From Lunularia cruciata (Eukaryota > Streptophyta > Marchantiopsida > Lunulariales > Lunulariaceae): 64,000 bases of DNA. The stretch covers positions 72,492,333-72,556,332 of the forward strand of contig OX419756.1 in NCBI GenBank assembly GCA_948567375.1, written 5' to 3'. Positions 1-11,400 of the stretch are shown here, piece by piece (within the stretch, counting starts at the first letter, position 1; every line of letters starts with the position of its first letter). A program made the translations under genes and the position numbers. The notes under the pieces were generated by a model. That model was not told where the DNA came from. It searched no databases and saw nothing but the letters and a program-made list of their open reading frames with translations.

Positions 1-148
1 GTCTATTTTGGTTTTTGCCCTATTAGTAGAAGTACTCTTTTGGTGATACTTCTGTCTGATCTATTTTGACCATCATGTATAACATCATTCTAGATGTTAC
101 CAAACCAAATTTCACATCTAGATCATATGGCTAGCTCTTGGTATTACA
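1..148 (-). repeat. Family-A LTR, partial (cut by window start)
   Basis: This stretch matches, base for base over most of its length, the inner ends of the LTRs at 30350-31091 and 33448-34186 and the reverse complement of the start of the LTR at 10082. It ends in TATTACA, the terminus shared by the family. The rest of the LTR, and any element attached to it, lies outside the window. Confidence 0.85.
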
Positions 149-2584
149 CAAGTGCATACAACAACAAGTAGCTCACTCTCTTTTCCACTTGTCTCCAAGG
201 TCATACAAACCAAAAGTTTGAGGAGATGTTGGAAATGATTTCTCAAGTTTTTGAACTACAACAAGAAGGTCAAATAGGTCATTAGGATGTGTAAAGGCAA
301 AGGTAGTTCTTTGTAGTCACGTGAAGATTTGTGAACTGGCAAATTGTAAATAGACTTAGTGTAGAGTGATCATTGGCATAGTTGTACAAAGATAAAATCT
401 TTAAGCCAAAGATCAGTGATTTTATATAATCAACTCACTACACTTTTTATGAGCGGTCAATTTTGTAGTTGAAGACTTTGTGATAATCAGCCAAAGCAAT
501 TAGAAGTAGTAGACAAAATTGAAGAGTAGACTTGGAATCGCCACTTAGGCACATCTTAATTAAGTTAGAGTAGGATAAGATATGATAATCAGATAGGATT
601 AACAATGTGTGACGTGTAGAGAATTCTAGTAAACTGTACCCACTAAATTTCCTAAAAAGTATAGTAGGAATAATATAAAATGCTGCAAACTAAGTTCATT
701 CATTCAATCAATTTTTGGCAAAGAAAGCCCTTTACTCAAAGACCTCTACGATTGTTTGTGTATGTTGTTTGCATTTGGCATGATGAATCATTCACTTGAG
801 GGAGTAGTGATGAGGAGTCTTGAAGTTGGAACATGAGTACTTGAGTGAAAGAATCATTTGCTCTTGTATGGAGTGTTGGATCTCTAGGGTTCTGAATCAT
901 CAATACAATGTGGTGAGTGGCTAACAAAAGATTGAGAGCATCATGAAGTACCATGGTAACAAAAAGTGAGGTGAGACGATCAATTCATAATTCCTTGGTG
1001 GTGATGGTGCTGCCTAGGAAGGGTAGTATGCATTCTTTGTGGTTGTGGTCATTAGAGTGATAGGATTTTTGTAATGAAACTATTGGCAAAGTAGAAACTA
1101 CCTTTGGCTTGTGTGCAATGTTTGTGGTCCTAACAACATTCAGAGCGTTCATGATAGTCGTGATGCTAATAAATTTTGAGGTGTTAAACAAAGATAAAGC
1201 AATAATGACCATTAACCTAGTTTTGCCTTTAGTGGGGAGTGATCTTTGAAGCAAAGTGACCTTTGTGACAAATGAACTATCACCTTTAGGAATGATCTGT
1301 AAAGAATCCATATTGAAAGTGATTTTTAGTGAAGTCTATTTAATCCACATCTTTATTTCTTCATTTTGAAGATACAATATAATTATGCACCTTAGAGGAT
1401 GAGTTCTTGACTGTACTTTTGCATGTTTACTAAAATCATAAATATTAACTCAAGTTAAGAACTTTTGAATGCTTGCTCAAAAGAATTGAATCCTTTCTAT
1501 TGGATGCTTAAAATCCTTCAAAAGTTACTTATTACATATTAACTATAAACCAATATTTAGACATCTAATAAAGGACGGTCAACAATGCACAAGTAATAAA
1601 TTTTTATCCTTAAAAAGTTACTTATTCCATATTAACTATAAACCAATGTTTAGACATCTAATAAAGGACGGTCAACAATGCACAAGTAATAAATTTTTTA
1701 GGAAATTGCTGCCTATGTAGGAAGCAAGACTAATGTATTCCGTCCACACATATAAAATACGGTTAAGAGCTGACAAATTTGGAAGTTTAAGTGTATGGTT
1801 ATGGAATATTTTAGGGTCTTTTGTTTGAAGACCTTTAAGGATATGAAGGCTAAATCAGTTCATGAGTCATAATGGAATTTATAGCGTTTTTTTATTGTTG
1901 AATGTCATTATTTTAGACTCCAATAAATAAGTATCAATACTCAAAACATTCATGAAGACAAAAAAATATAATAAATGAAAGTGAAAATAACAAAAAGAAT
2001 CAAATTTATGATATTTGAAAAGTATTATTTTAAATATATCCTGTATTCCGTTATAATTCTTTTCTTAACATAAAATTAAGGAATCACAAAGGCATTTGAA
2101 AGCTCTTAATAACTTCTTGGTATTTTGATCCTTGTTAATTAAAACGTTATGTTTTCATGGTACATACTTATTATACTCATTATTCTATTAATTTTAAATA
2201 CCTAAAACTTATAAAATGATAAGTTAGAAAATTTATTAATATTACTTATTAGGAATTTCAAAAAAATTTCTTAGAAATACTGAACAGGCTATTATGTATT
2301 TGGAATGTTAGATTGCTAATTGCAAATAATAAGTATTAGTAAATCTCATGGAGATAAATTGGTATTCACATACATGCTAAAAAATTTCATTTAATTTTAA
2401 ATTTTTAGTGTGCTTGTTCAATTATATTTTAAAAAATTAAAACCATTTTAAATGTTATAATTAATCATTCATGTTTTAGAAATTTTTTTACCTATATTTA
2501 CTTCCAGTTAGCCTTGTTAAATATGTAAGGTTATAAAATTATTTCATCTTTAATAACTCTTTTTACTTTATAGATATCGGAAAA
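149..2584. other. AT-rich DNA without a recognisable gene
   Basis: I see no ORF with family features here. The ORFs at 736-954 and 985-1311 (minus) have no recognisable domain and look like chance. Apart from the 93-bp tandem duplication listed separately, the sequence is AT-rich and featureless by eye. Confidence 0.5.
1521..1702. repeat. Tandem duplication, period about 93 bp
   Basis: Two adjacent copies, starting at 1521 and 1614, both run from AAAGTTACTTATT through ACGGTCAACAATGCACAAG to AATAAATTTTT. They differ at only a few bases, so the duplication is fairly recent. Confidence 0.85.
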
Positions 2585-2665
2585 AGTGCAACCGCATACA
2601 AAACACTAAGGATGGGAAGACCCATCAAGTCGTACAAGGGTGAAACAAATGGGTAAAATAAAATC
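2585..2665 (-). repeat. LINE 3'-end fragment
   Basis: The segment contains AAGGATGGGAAGACCCATCA and a following GGGTAAAATAAAAT. It is the reverse complement of the 3' tail seen after the LINE ORF at 25729-25811, and the similarity extends to the GCAACCGC block at its lower-coordinate end. GATGGG and CCCATC can pair as a stem in the LINE sense. It is read as a 5'-truncated LINE copy in minus sense. Confidence 0.6.
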
Positions 2666-4058
2666 TTTTTAAATATCTAAATCTAGATAAAATCTAGAAT
2701 GGACCCATGATATCCAAACAGGATCCCCACACTACCCGGTCCGAAAGGGCCCCATAGGGAGCAGGTTGCCTCTTGAAATGTCATCTGAAATAGCATCAAT
2801 CCTCGTACTCCACCTACGTAACTGAACTAATATCAAAAAGAAACTGGGATTTTGAGCAGTAATTATTGAGGTCGTTTACTCCTTCTGGTTGGCGGTTAGA
2901 TATCTAGACCCATAGTTTAGTACTATTTGAAGTAGTGCAATCGAAGTGGTGGTTAGGCTTGATCTTTAGCCTTACCACCATAGTGGAATACTTTATTCTT
3001 TTATTTAAAATAAAAATACTTTAGTGTGCCAGTTTATTTTAATTTTTGTGTATATGTTAATTAAATTTTATATGCATAATCCTTTACATGTATAGCCTAA
3101 TATGTAAAAAAGAAGAAGAATTTCATTCATTATCATAGTCAGATCTATATTTGTAACATAGATTTGTTTTGTCATATTCAAAATTTGTGTCTTTTTTTGG
3201 TATGTATTTAACTGTACTACGTAAGATTCTTTTCAGGCATTAAAAATTATTATAAGCTTAAAATCCAAGTAAAGTATTGAACCGGAAATTAATAATATTT
3301 TCATAGACTGTTCCAATTTTCAAAGAGTTGAAATAAAATATAAAATATCAGATTATAATACTGTATTTAGTTTTTAATTCAACACTTACTTTCTCTCAAT
3401 ACATCTTCCGATTCCAGTTAATTCTGCATTATCCTATGTGATAATTCCGTGTATAGTAGATACAATGCCTTGATATAGCAAAAGTAAAAATTTTGAATAT
3501 CTGCAAATATACTGCATTTAGCTTTTGTGTCTTAGCATCCCATAGCGTCTTCTATTCTGTTTTTAGTGTTTCACTGTCGCACTAATTTACAATATTGGTG
3601 TTTATTTCGTGGAGCCAAATCTCTACTGTATCTGCAATCAGTAATGGCCTAGTATATAATATTATACCTGGACCACGTAGTGTGGTCAAATCTGCTCATG
3701 ATATAATTCCATCTGGATAGATCAAATTAAAGTTCTCTATTAAGGATATTAAAGGATTGACTTGATACCTTCCGCTCATACAATTTTGCTTTTTGACTTG
3801 AGATAAGCACGTTCAAGACTCTTTACTCTGTAGTCTGACGTATGAAAATTAGACTATGGGACAAATATACTATTTTATACATGATATTCTATAAATAAAG
3901 TACTGATGTTTATAAACCTATATATAAAAATCTTATTTTGCGCATGGAGCCTATTTACGTCTCATATAAAATACAAAGGTAGATTCGCTGACTTGAAGAT
4001 TAAAAATCTATCTACTCCGCACATAAGAGAGAAAGAGAAAAGGACCACCCCCAAGATA
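2666..4058. other. AT-rich DNA without a recognisable gene
   Basis: No ORF with recognisable features was found. The ORF at 3906-4100 (+) is short, runs into a LINE fragment and the P450 upstream region, and has no domain, so I do not regard it as coding. Confidence 0.5.
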
Positions 4059-4268
4059 ACAAGAAGGATAGGAATATATTATTGGACCTCAGCCCACTAG
4101 CCCACTAGAAGTGCACCTAAGATTTGGACTTGTCAACGTAATACGTCGTGGGCCGGGATAGAAGTCGAAAAAAGGCCAAACAGCCTTTGGAACAACGCGC
4201 GGTCGGCTTACAAGAAGGATGGTGAGCCATTCAGTGATACAACACAAGGGGTAAAATGGGGCTAAGCC
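4059..4268 (-). repeat. LINE 3'-end fragment(s) just upstream of the P450 gene
   Basis: ACAAGAAGGATGG at 4210 through GGTAAAATGGGGCTAAGCC, ending at 4268, matches the dispersed LINE-tail repeat in minus sense. A shorter piece, ACAAGAAGGATAGGAA, lies at about 4059-4076. In LINE sense the sequence ends an ORF (GTGGCTTAG) and continues CCCCATTTTACC, as in the other copies. The P450 TATA box begins five bases after this repeat. Confidence 0.6.
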
Positions 4269-4272
4269 ACAA

Positions 4273-4279
4273 TATAAAG
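4273..4279 (+). promoter_or_regulatory. Putative TATA box of the P450 gene
   Basis: TATAAAG lies 208 bp upstream of the P450 start codon, a plausible distance for a plant core promoter with a roughly 180-base leader. In LINE sense the same bases fall in what would be the last codons of the truncated LINE copy next to it, so the box may be LINE-derived. No transcript evidence is available. Confidence 0.4.
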
Positions 4280-4486
4280 AAGCCTCATCAAGCTGTTCTC
4301 GAAGTCCAGAAAGCCAGGTGTTTTCATGGCATGTTACTCAACTCATGTTACTGTTTCAAGTTCTAATGTTTTGCACTCAGAAAACCGGAAGGCAGAAGAA
4401 ACCCAGTTCATTGTCGCCAATGTCGTATGAAGATCTCACAAGTCGAAGTATGAAAGTTCTGTGAACAGTTAGTAGAAACAGCCGTT

Positions 4487-6700
4487 ATGGCAATGTACTG
4501 CTCGAGTTTAGAGTCTGTCTGTCCTGATATTCAATCATCGCAGGAAACTGGAGGTCTACTATATCCCCTTGCATTTGCAGCAGTTGTCTCAGGTCTTGGT
4601 GTGTGTCTCGGACTCCTGCTACTGACAATTGCACATTACTGGCCGGTGGTGCAAGCAACTGTGCGGCTTTGGGTTCGAGGGGCTAAACCCTTGCCCCCAG
4701 GGAGATTGGGACTGCCTTTTCTTGGTGAGACGCTGGACTTTATGAAAACGCAAGATGGGTCGATGGACGCTGATTCTTGGGTGGATGCGAAGAGAGAAAA
4801 GTATGGCAAAATGTTCAAAACCCATCTTTTTGGTAGCCATACACTCATGATTTTGGGAGCGGAGGGTAATAAGTACATCTTGCGGAATACACAACTTCAC
4901 AACCGCTGGCCAAATGCTGTTCGCCTTCTCATGGGTTCCGGAACGATCGCTTCGGTAGAAGGACCCCGACATAAGGATTTCCGGCGACATTTCTCTCATT
5001 TTCTGGGGCCAGAGCCAGTCCGACGTTATATTAGCAGTTTGAATGCTGCGTCTACTGAGCATCTCGATAAGGACTGGGCTGCAAAGGATGAGGTGAAAAT
5101 CCTCCCGAGTATGAAGAAGTTCACACTGGCAAACGTTGCTAGAATTTTCATCAACTTTGAGTCGAAGGCTAGGGAGGAGCAGTTTCTTAAATTAGAGAGT
5201 ATAATCTCGCTTGGTTTGTTTGCTCCGGTTGTGGATCTGCCCTGGACAACGTTTGGGAAATGCAAGAAAGCTCGAATTGGTATTCTTAAAATCATCCAAG
5301 CTGAGATCGATGAAAGAAGGGAAGTGATAGCCGCTGGAAGGTCGGACCTCTCTGCGTCGAACTTGGAAGCTGCTAGGGACATGATGGACTATTGGATAGT
5401 CTGGAAAGGAGATGGACCAGATGATTTCGTTACAGATGAGGAAATTGCTAACAATGTCTTGACTGGCCTCGAGGCTGGTTACGGCACGACATCGTCTGCA
5501 TTGACTACAATTCTCCACAGGCTTTCTACTCATTCAGATGTTTTCTCTAAGCTGCGTAAAGGTAGCAACCTGGACATCTGATAAGCTTTAGCAACTGTTC
5601 TATTTTGGAGGCTATCTTGCAACGTACACTTAGTAGTCCAGCCCAGACTGATTGGGGACCATCCGAGTGATTGATACCCAAAGATGGCCAAATTCCCATA
5701 CTCTTATGTATTATATTAAGCATACCAGTCACCTTGAGGTCCCGAGTCCAGGAAGTATTAGTCAGAAGTCCCTTGAAGTCTTTGCTTTTACTGTCCTCCT
5801 AACCTGCATCTTGACGAATCATGAGCAGAATGCAAGGAGGTCGCAGAGTCAATAAAGGCCGGAGAATCGATGACGTCGGCGGATTTGAAAAGAATGGAGT
5901 ATATGCGTAATGTAATCAGCGAAGGTCTGCGTATAGTTCCACCTGCTCCGGGAGCATTCAGGCAAGCCACACGCGATTTGGAGTACAAAGGCTACACCAT
6001 ACCCAAGGGCTGGACGGTACGTATTTCGATTTCTCATTTACTCAAGGTACAGTCGTCCCTTTCTGCAGCCGGACATACAGTTGCCAAGTATATGATATTT
6101 CGCAAGAAGAAGATCCCACTCATCGAGAACTAAGAATGATAGTGCGCAGAAAGGTAGAAAGCATTTAGTGCGCATATTTTCTGTGCAGCATTGATTGGTG
6201 AATATTATGTCGTATATCGAATATCATGTGTATGCATCTTCACCCATCGAAACCTACCGTGAAAGTGTAGCACTAATCATGGGCTGTAGGAATGTGAGAC
6301 CGCATGTCCAAAGGCTGTTAACCCGGCTATTTGCAACAAAATTCTACCTCGTTGATTGATTTCACATATTACTGACCTGTCATGTTTGCAGGTATTTTAT
6401 TATCTAAGATCCACTCTGACCAACGAAGAATACTTCAAAGATTCTAGTAAATTTGATCCGGATCGTTTCGTGGATGGAACCGTGGACTCGAGTTCCTTCA
6501 CGTATATACCGTTTGGACAAGGAGGAAATAGGATGTGCCCGGCAATGGATTTCGCGAAGCTACAGATACAATTGTTTCTATACCACACAGTTCTCCGCTA
6601 TGACCTTCGTGCGGTCAATCCTGATGAGCAGTACCAGATGTTCTATAACCCTGTCCCCAAAGAGGGCCTTGCGATGAAGATCTTCCCTGTAGCAAGTTAG
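4487..6700 (+). CDS. Cytochrome P450, CYP85-clan-like, three exons, atypical I-helix and heme loop
   Basis: Predicted exons are 4487-5561, 5829-6016 and 6392-6700, joined by GT-AG introns with matching phases (1, then 0), giving 523 residues, a normal P450 length. Visible in order: N-terminal membrane anchor (about 23-51), proline-rich hinge (68-80), I-helix AGYGT (330-334), ExxR as EGLR (390-393), PDRF (444-447) and heme loop FGQGGNRMCPA with Cys470. P450s are heme monooxygenases, usually ER-anchored and fed by a P450 reductase; CYP85-clan members mostly oxidise terpenoids and sterols, but the substrate cannot be read here. Two oddities: the usual I-helix acid (D/E) is Gly333, and the heme loop has one residue more than F-x-x-G-x-R-x-C, removable by deleting Gln464 (codon 6518-6520). 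The reading frame is otherwise intact, so this is not an obvious pseudogene. The start chosen is the first ATG before the anchor. Confidence 0.88.
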
Positions 6701-8699
6701 CACCATGTGGAATTGACATAGACGAATGGTTAAATAGGATATGAAATTGCGTTAGCTCGCAGTGAGGTTATCGGGCCTTGACCGATTCTGCATCTTTGGA
6801 TTCAACCTATAACATCGTCGAAAGTGCAGATTCCATTACTTCTCCACACGTCTGTCCCACCGAGATCTCTTGTTGAGGTAGCAAATTGACAATAATCATG
6901 TATAAATTTATGTATAAAGTTATCGTGCAATGACTACACATTTAAAGCGCGTAATGGTCATTTAAGAAACTGCGTGGCGTAGGTATATGCGTGAAAGAAT
7001 ATCTTCGCTAAATTTTCTCAAAATCTTTGTCTCTCATTTCAGTTGGAGAATTTCATTCATTGGTTACCTATTAATTACATCTCTTTGAAAAATGTCACTA
7101 ATATATAGGACCTAATCGAAGAAACATTATATCTTTCTTGATAATGTAGAGAAAACAAGAGTTGAGACAAATTTTTCTCTTCTATAAAATATGCTGTAGC
7201 AAATTATCAAACTTCTGGTTATACTTACCTCTCTCCATATATATAGAACTCTCTCCGACGGCTACATTTTCAAGGCGCTGTAGTTCAATACGGCTCTAGT
7301 AAACTTCCTTTCAAACAACCGAATATACTTTAGCAGTCATGAGGTTTCCAACAAAATCTCGGTACGAAAAGTACCGGCATTCGCGGGCCTAATTCAACAA
7401 TTCCTTCGTGGGGCACTCGAAGTGCCATTGATGAAGTCCATTCCCCCCGTTACTTTGGCCAGATTGCCTCTCAAAAGTACCCCAACTTTGGCATTTAGAT
7501 TCAACGGCGTCCCAACTTTGCATAAAGACTTAACAGTACCCAAAGAGGAGGTGGACTCGCGTGGCAGCTGCTTGTCTTAGCTGACCATTTGATGTGGACC
7601 GATTTGGCAGCTTATTGTCTTAGTTGGTGGCCAATGCTAGACCACTTCAGACATTTTTTGCTGCGTGACCAACTCAGTTAGGTAAATTAGATTTTTGCGA
7701 ATTTGCTCAAACGTTGATAATCTATGTTGAGTTTGCTTCTATGTAACAATTACTGTCCATAAAAACAAAGTCTAGCTCCTATAGAAGTTCGGTGTTAGCA
7801 AGGATTGATAAAATCCACATCAAGCTTTGGGGTTCTTGTGATAACCAAATATTGATAGAAAAGTGATATAACAATAAGTGATAGGAAACAAAAAGAAAGA
7901 ACAACTAGAATTGAAGAGATTTGTTATTATCTTGCAATTTTTTTATTGTTACATATATACACAACCTCTTGGGTAGGAACCACTCCCAAAAGAATGTAGT
8001 GTCACCCTTGTGATGCACTACAACAAATAGAAAATTAAAATAATCATGAATTGCAACATGAATAAATTCCAAATTAATCTCAAAGAAAATGATTCACTCA
8101 ACCCAAACCAACCACTTCACTACAAACACATTAACTAAGACATCAACTAAGAAGGCTGCATACTATACTTCCTGGAAAGCTCAACTCCAAATGCTTCTTT
8201 GCATTGACAATTAGTTTTTTCATTGTTTTCCAAAGTACTTAAAACACTACAACTCACTTATGATCTGTCCCAGTGTTGCTGCGCTCCTTTTGAACCTGAA
8301 GGATCACATACTCCAATCAAGTACGAATGTCTACAAACACCAAGCACTTATATTTCTATTACAAAGTTCCTCACTCATATTCAACAAAGACAACTACTAA
8401 TACTTGGAATTAAGGCAATAGTGATAAAGATCTTTTTGCTCTTCTGCGATATCATGATTAAAGGAATGAGTGAATATTTTCACTTGTTAGAAGCCTTAAA
8501 TAGCTTCCTCTACTTACACTTTTAGAGATCTAACTGTTGAGGTACTCCAAATTTCTCTTGCCTCTATCTACACTATACATATTGGGTCCTGTCTATAGTA
8601 TCCTATTTATACATTCTCCACTTCTAACTACTAGTTGTTCCATTCTATCTTCTTTGCTTGTCTTTCCCTCCAATCTTTAGACTTGCAACTTAAGTTCAT
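6701..8699. other. Intergenic DNA after the P450, no gene recognised
   Basis: The first few hundred bases are probably the P450 3' UTR and terminator region, with no sharp signal that I can call. A slightly GC-richer patch at about 7330-7700 looks like unclassified repeat debris. The ORF at 8223-8525 (+) has no recognisable domain. Confidence 0.4.
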
Positions 8700-9021
8700 G
8701 TACTTTGCCTTCATTACATTCGCTTGAGCTGCTTCCTCCAACATTTGTACAGACTAGTCTCAAGCTTTCTCCAACTGCTTGAGGATTTTTGCCTTCTCCT
8801 CCTCAGAGTGTTGGTTCAAGATCTCCACTTCTTTCTTCACTCTTCTAACATTTGGTCAATCAGTTGCACTCTCTCCCTTCTTCTTCTTCAATTTTTTGGC
8901 TAGATTTTCCAGGTGAGTAGCCACCTCTTTTGGTATTTGAACATATGTCTAAGGTATGTACTCAAATCTAGGCAATTCTAGGTCACAAAAAATAATCCCT
9001 ACTTCTTTATTCCCAGCCATT
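8700..9021 (-). pseudogene. Decayed coiled-coil ORF
   Basis: Read on the minus strand from an ATG at about 9021, the frame gives MAGNKEVGIIFCDLELPRF and then a Lys/Glu-rich, heptad-like stretch (VATHLENLAKKLKKKKGE, VKKEVEILNQHSEEEKAK). At least four in-frame stops interrupt it. No catalytic motif is visible. It may be the remnant of an accessory or gag-like ORF of a retroelement, but it has no LTRs of its own that I can identify. Composition fits a coiled coil; function is unknown. Confidence 0.35.
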
Positions 9022-10081
9022 TTTTGTTCTTTGTTTCCTTGATGCTTTTGATTTTGCTCAATTCCCAATTTAGAGCAAGAAAGAGAGGTGCTTGCTTTAG
9101 ATTACCTTACTCATGTAGTAAATTGCACATTTGTTAATTGTTGGGCTATGAAGGATGGATGCAAGGACCTTCCTCATAGATAATTTGGACAAACGCCATG
9201 TTTCTTACTGGATGCTAGGGTGGAAAGTAAACAAGTTCAAGGAATTACAAAGAACTACAAAGGTTTGGGATTGCTATTTTCTTTTTGGCTCAGAGATTGA
9301 GAAATGGTAGTAGAAAGTGAAATTGCTCCAAATGTACTTGATTTTATACATCTCCTTGTAGAAAAGAGAAAATAATAATAAAAAAAACTTTTTTGAGAAA
9401 ATTCATGAATCATAATACTTTAAAGTTTATCTACTAGCCTTGGGATGTCATAAAATTCAAGTGCTATTCAAAGTCTATTTTTGCTTCTTTGGAATTCATG
9501 CCTCTACTATGTAGTGCTTTGAAACTCTACACTCATAGTAATTTAGGTATATCATGGAATATTGAAATATTGGTTAATACATAGATCCTCTAATCTTTTA
9601 TTTAGTAAAGGAGGAGGAAGCGTACTAGACATGTCATGAGCTACTTATAAATGAATGTCCAATACTTGAGATCATTGTAAGGTGATTAAGAGTTTCTTCT
9701 TGAAATATGAGACAAGCATTGTTGTAGAGATAGCCATAACCTCTCCACCATAGGAAAGGAAATCTATGAAAGCTTAATAGTTGAGATCATTGTGAAGTGA
9801 TTGAGATTTTTTATTTAAAATATAAGGTAAGCATGGTCTGAACAATAGCCATAACTCCTCTCCTCTACAGGGAACCTCAAGTTGCCTCTTAAAGAAAACA
9901 ATCAAATTAGAGATGAAGATACCCAAAAATCTTGATAGCCAAAGGTACAAAAGATAAGAGGATAGTCATGGTACGTAATTTTAATAATATAAAGTTAGCA
10001 AATGAGTAAGTAGAGGCTAATGAGTTAGTAAAATAAGCCAAAAATAGTTAGGAATTCTAAGAATGTTCTTGAAGCATCTAT
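9022..10081. other. AT-rich DNA without a recognisable gene
   Basis: No supported ORF. A short imperfect repetition occurs at about 9655-9850 (TTGAGATCATTGT-AAGGTGATT-type segments appear twice). Nothing else is recognised before the family-A LTR. Confidence 0.4.
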
Positions 10082-10794
10082 TGTGATACCAAGAGCTAGC
10101 CATATGATCTAGATGTGAAATTTGGTTTGGTAACATCTGGAATTATGTTATACATGATGGTGAATATAGATCAGATAGAAGTATCACCAAAAGAGTACTT
10201 CTACTAATAGAGCAGAAACCAAAATAGACTTGAGAACCTTAGAACCAATAGCTAGACATATGATTTAAAGGTGAAGATTGGTTTGGTAACATCTGGAAGG
10301 ATGTTACACATGATGTACTAAAAAGATCAGAAAGAGGTATCACCAAAAGGGGACTTTGACTGATAGAGTAGGAACCGAAATATGCCTGATATCTTTAAAG
10401 GCAATTAGGCCAAAAAAATGTGTAGATTCCTCCCCCCCAACCAAGGAAAGGCTAGCCTTCCCTCCCCCCTGGTTTGTCTTGTCAAGAGCTTTCCAATGGT
10501 ACCTTACGTGATTCTGAGACTCCTACATGAAGATTCCCTAAAAGATTCACTTTGGTCAAAGCTTGTTTGACCAACCCGATAGGACCTAGACCAACATGTC
10601 ATCCATCCAAGTAAGTAATCCAAAGGTGGAGCTTGCTGACATGTCACCTATTTGTGTGCCTAATCCTATGGTGGAGCTTCCTTGGAGGAGATCCTCTTTG
10701 TCTATATAATAAAGAGAAGGTGCTCCTTTGGAGCACCAAATGTTGAGTGTGTAATTTGTGTTTCTCTCTCTTCTCTTGTCCTCGGAGTATTACA
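10082..10794 (+). repeat. Family-A 5' LTR with internal tandem duplication
   Basis: The LTR starts TGTGATACC and ends GTATTACA, near-perfect short inverted termini, and is followed at once by a primer-binding site. A segment of about 150 bp is duplicated inside it: 10090-10228 (AGCTAGCCATATGATC through GCAGAAACC) resembles 10247-10383 (AGCTAGACATATGATT through AGGAACCG). The LTR also carries a TATA box and a hairpin, listed separately. Confidence 0.85.
10703..10737 (+). promoter_or_regulatory. LTR-A TATA box and downstream hairpin
   Basis: TATATAAT at 10703-10710 is followed at 10719-10737 by GGTGCTCC-TTT-GGAGCACC, an 8-bp perfect stem with a 3-base loop. By its distance from the TATA box it should lie at or just after the transcription start, in the R/U5 part of the element's RNA. 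The two solo LTRs have base changes in the right arm, but G-U wobble pairs would keep the stem in RNA. Confidence 0.55.
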
Positions 10795-10795
10795 A

Positions 10796-10807
10796 TGGTA
10801 TCAAAGC
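10796..10807 (+). promoter_or_regulatory. Primer-binding site of element A
   Basis: TGGTATCAAAGC, one base after the LTR, differs at one position from the TGGTATCAGAGC complementary to plant initiator tRNA-Met. Elements C and E in this window have the exact version. This fixes the LTR end and the + orientation. Confidence 0.8.
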
Positions 10808-10943
10808 TAGTGTCTTAGTCCAAGAGAGTGGATCACCCCTCTTGGTAGAGCACAAACTACTAAAATTGAGTAATTTGAGGTGGAGAACATAGAGTAATTG
10901 CTAGACTTAGGAAGGACTTTAGAGAGCGGACGGGATAGATGCA

Positions 10944-11174
10944 ATGGAAGGACAATTTCCCACACCTAGCTTTCTATTCTTGAATCCATTCCACATGAAG
11001 GTTATGTACATCCAGCATGAGCAAATGAGTGTATTGCTAGTTTATCACTTTGGTGTAGAATTCATGGATAGGATGATGAACTCACCAAACCCGATGATTC
11101 TACCTATGGTGATATATGACAAAGAAAGAGTGGGATTTGACAATCTACATTCTATTATGATAATTTGGATGTGA
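10944..11174 (+). other. Leader ORF of element A, function unknown
   Basis: A 76-residue open frame (MEGQFPTPSFLFLNPF...) lies in the roughly 600-base leader between the primer-binding site and gag. It has no motif that I recognise. It may be chance or a remnant of a longer leader; I do not claim that it is translated. Confidence 0.2.
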
Positions 11175-11400
11175 ATGCTCCAAATCCTCTCCTTTTCAAC
11201 ACTTAAGTAGAAATCCATATGTAATGAGACCAAAAGTGATGTTTAGAGATTTTGTGGTTTGAAATTTTGGTGAGGAGTATTATCAACAAGTGATAGCATT
11301 TGAGGTCCCAATGGTAGTTCCAATAGTTTGTGCGCCTTCTAGAGTGATCATATTAACTCTGTATTGAAGTAGACATTAACAACTGAGTGTTGCAAGAACC

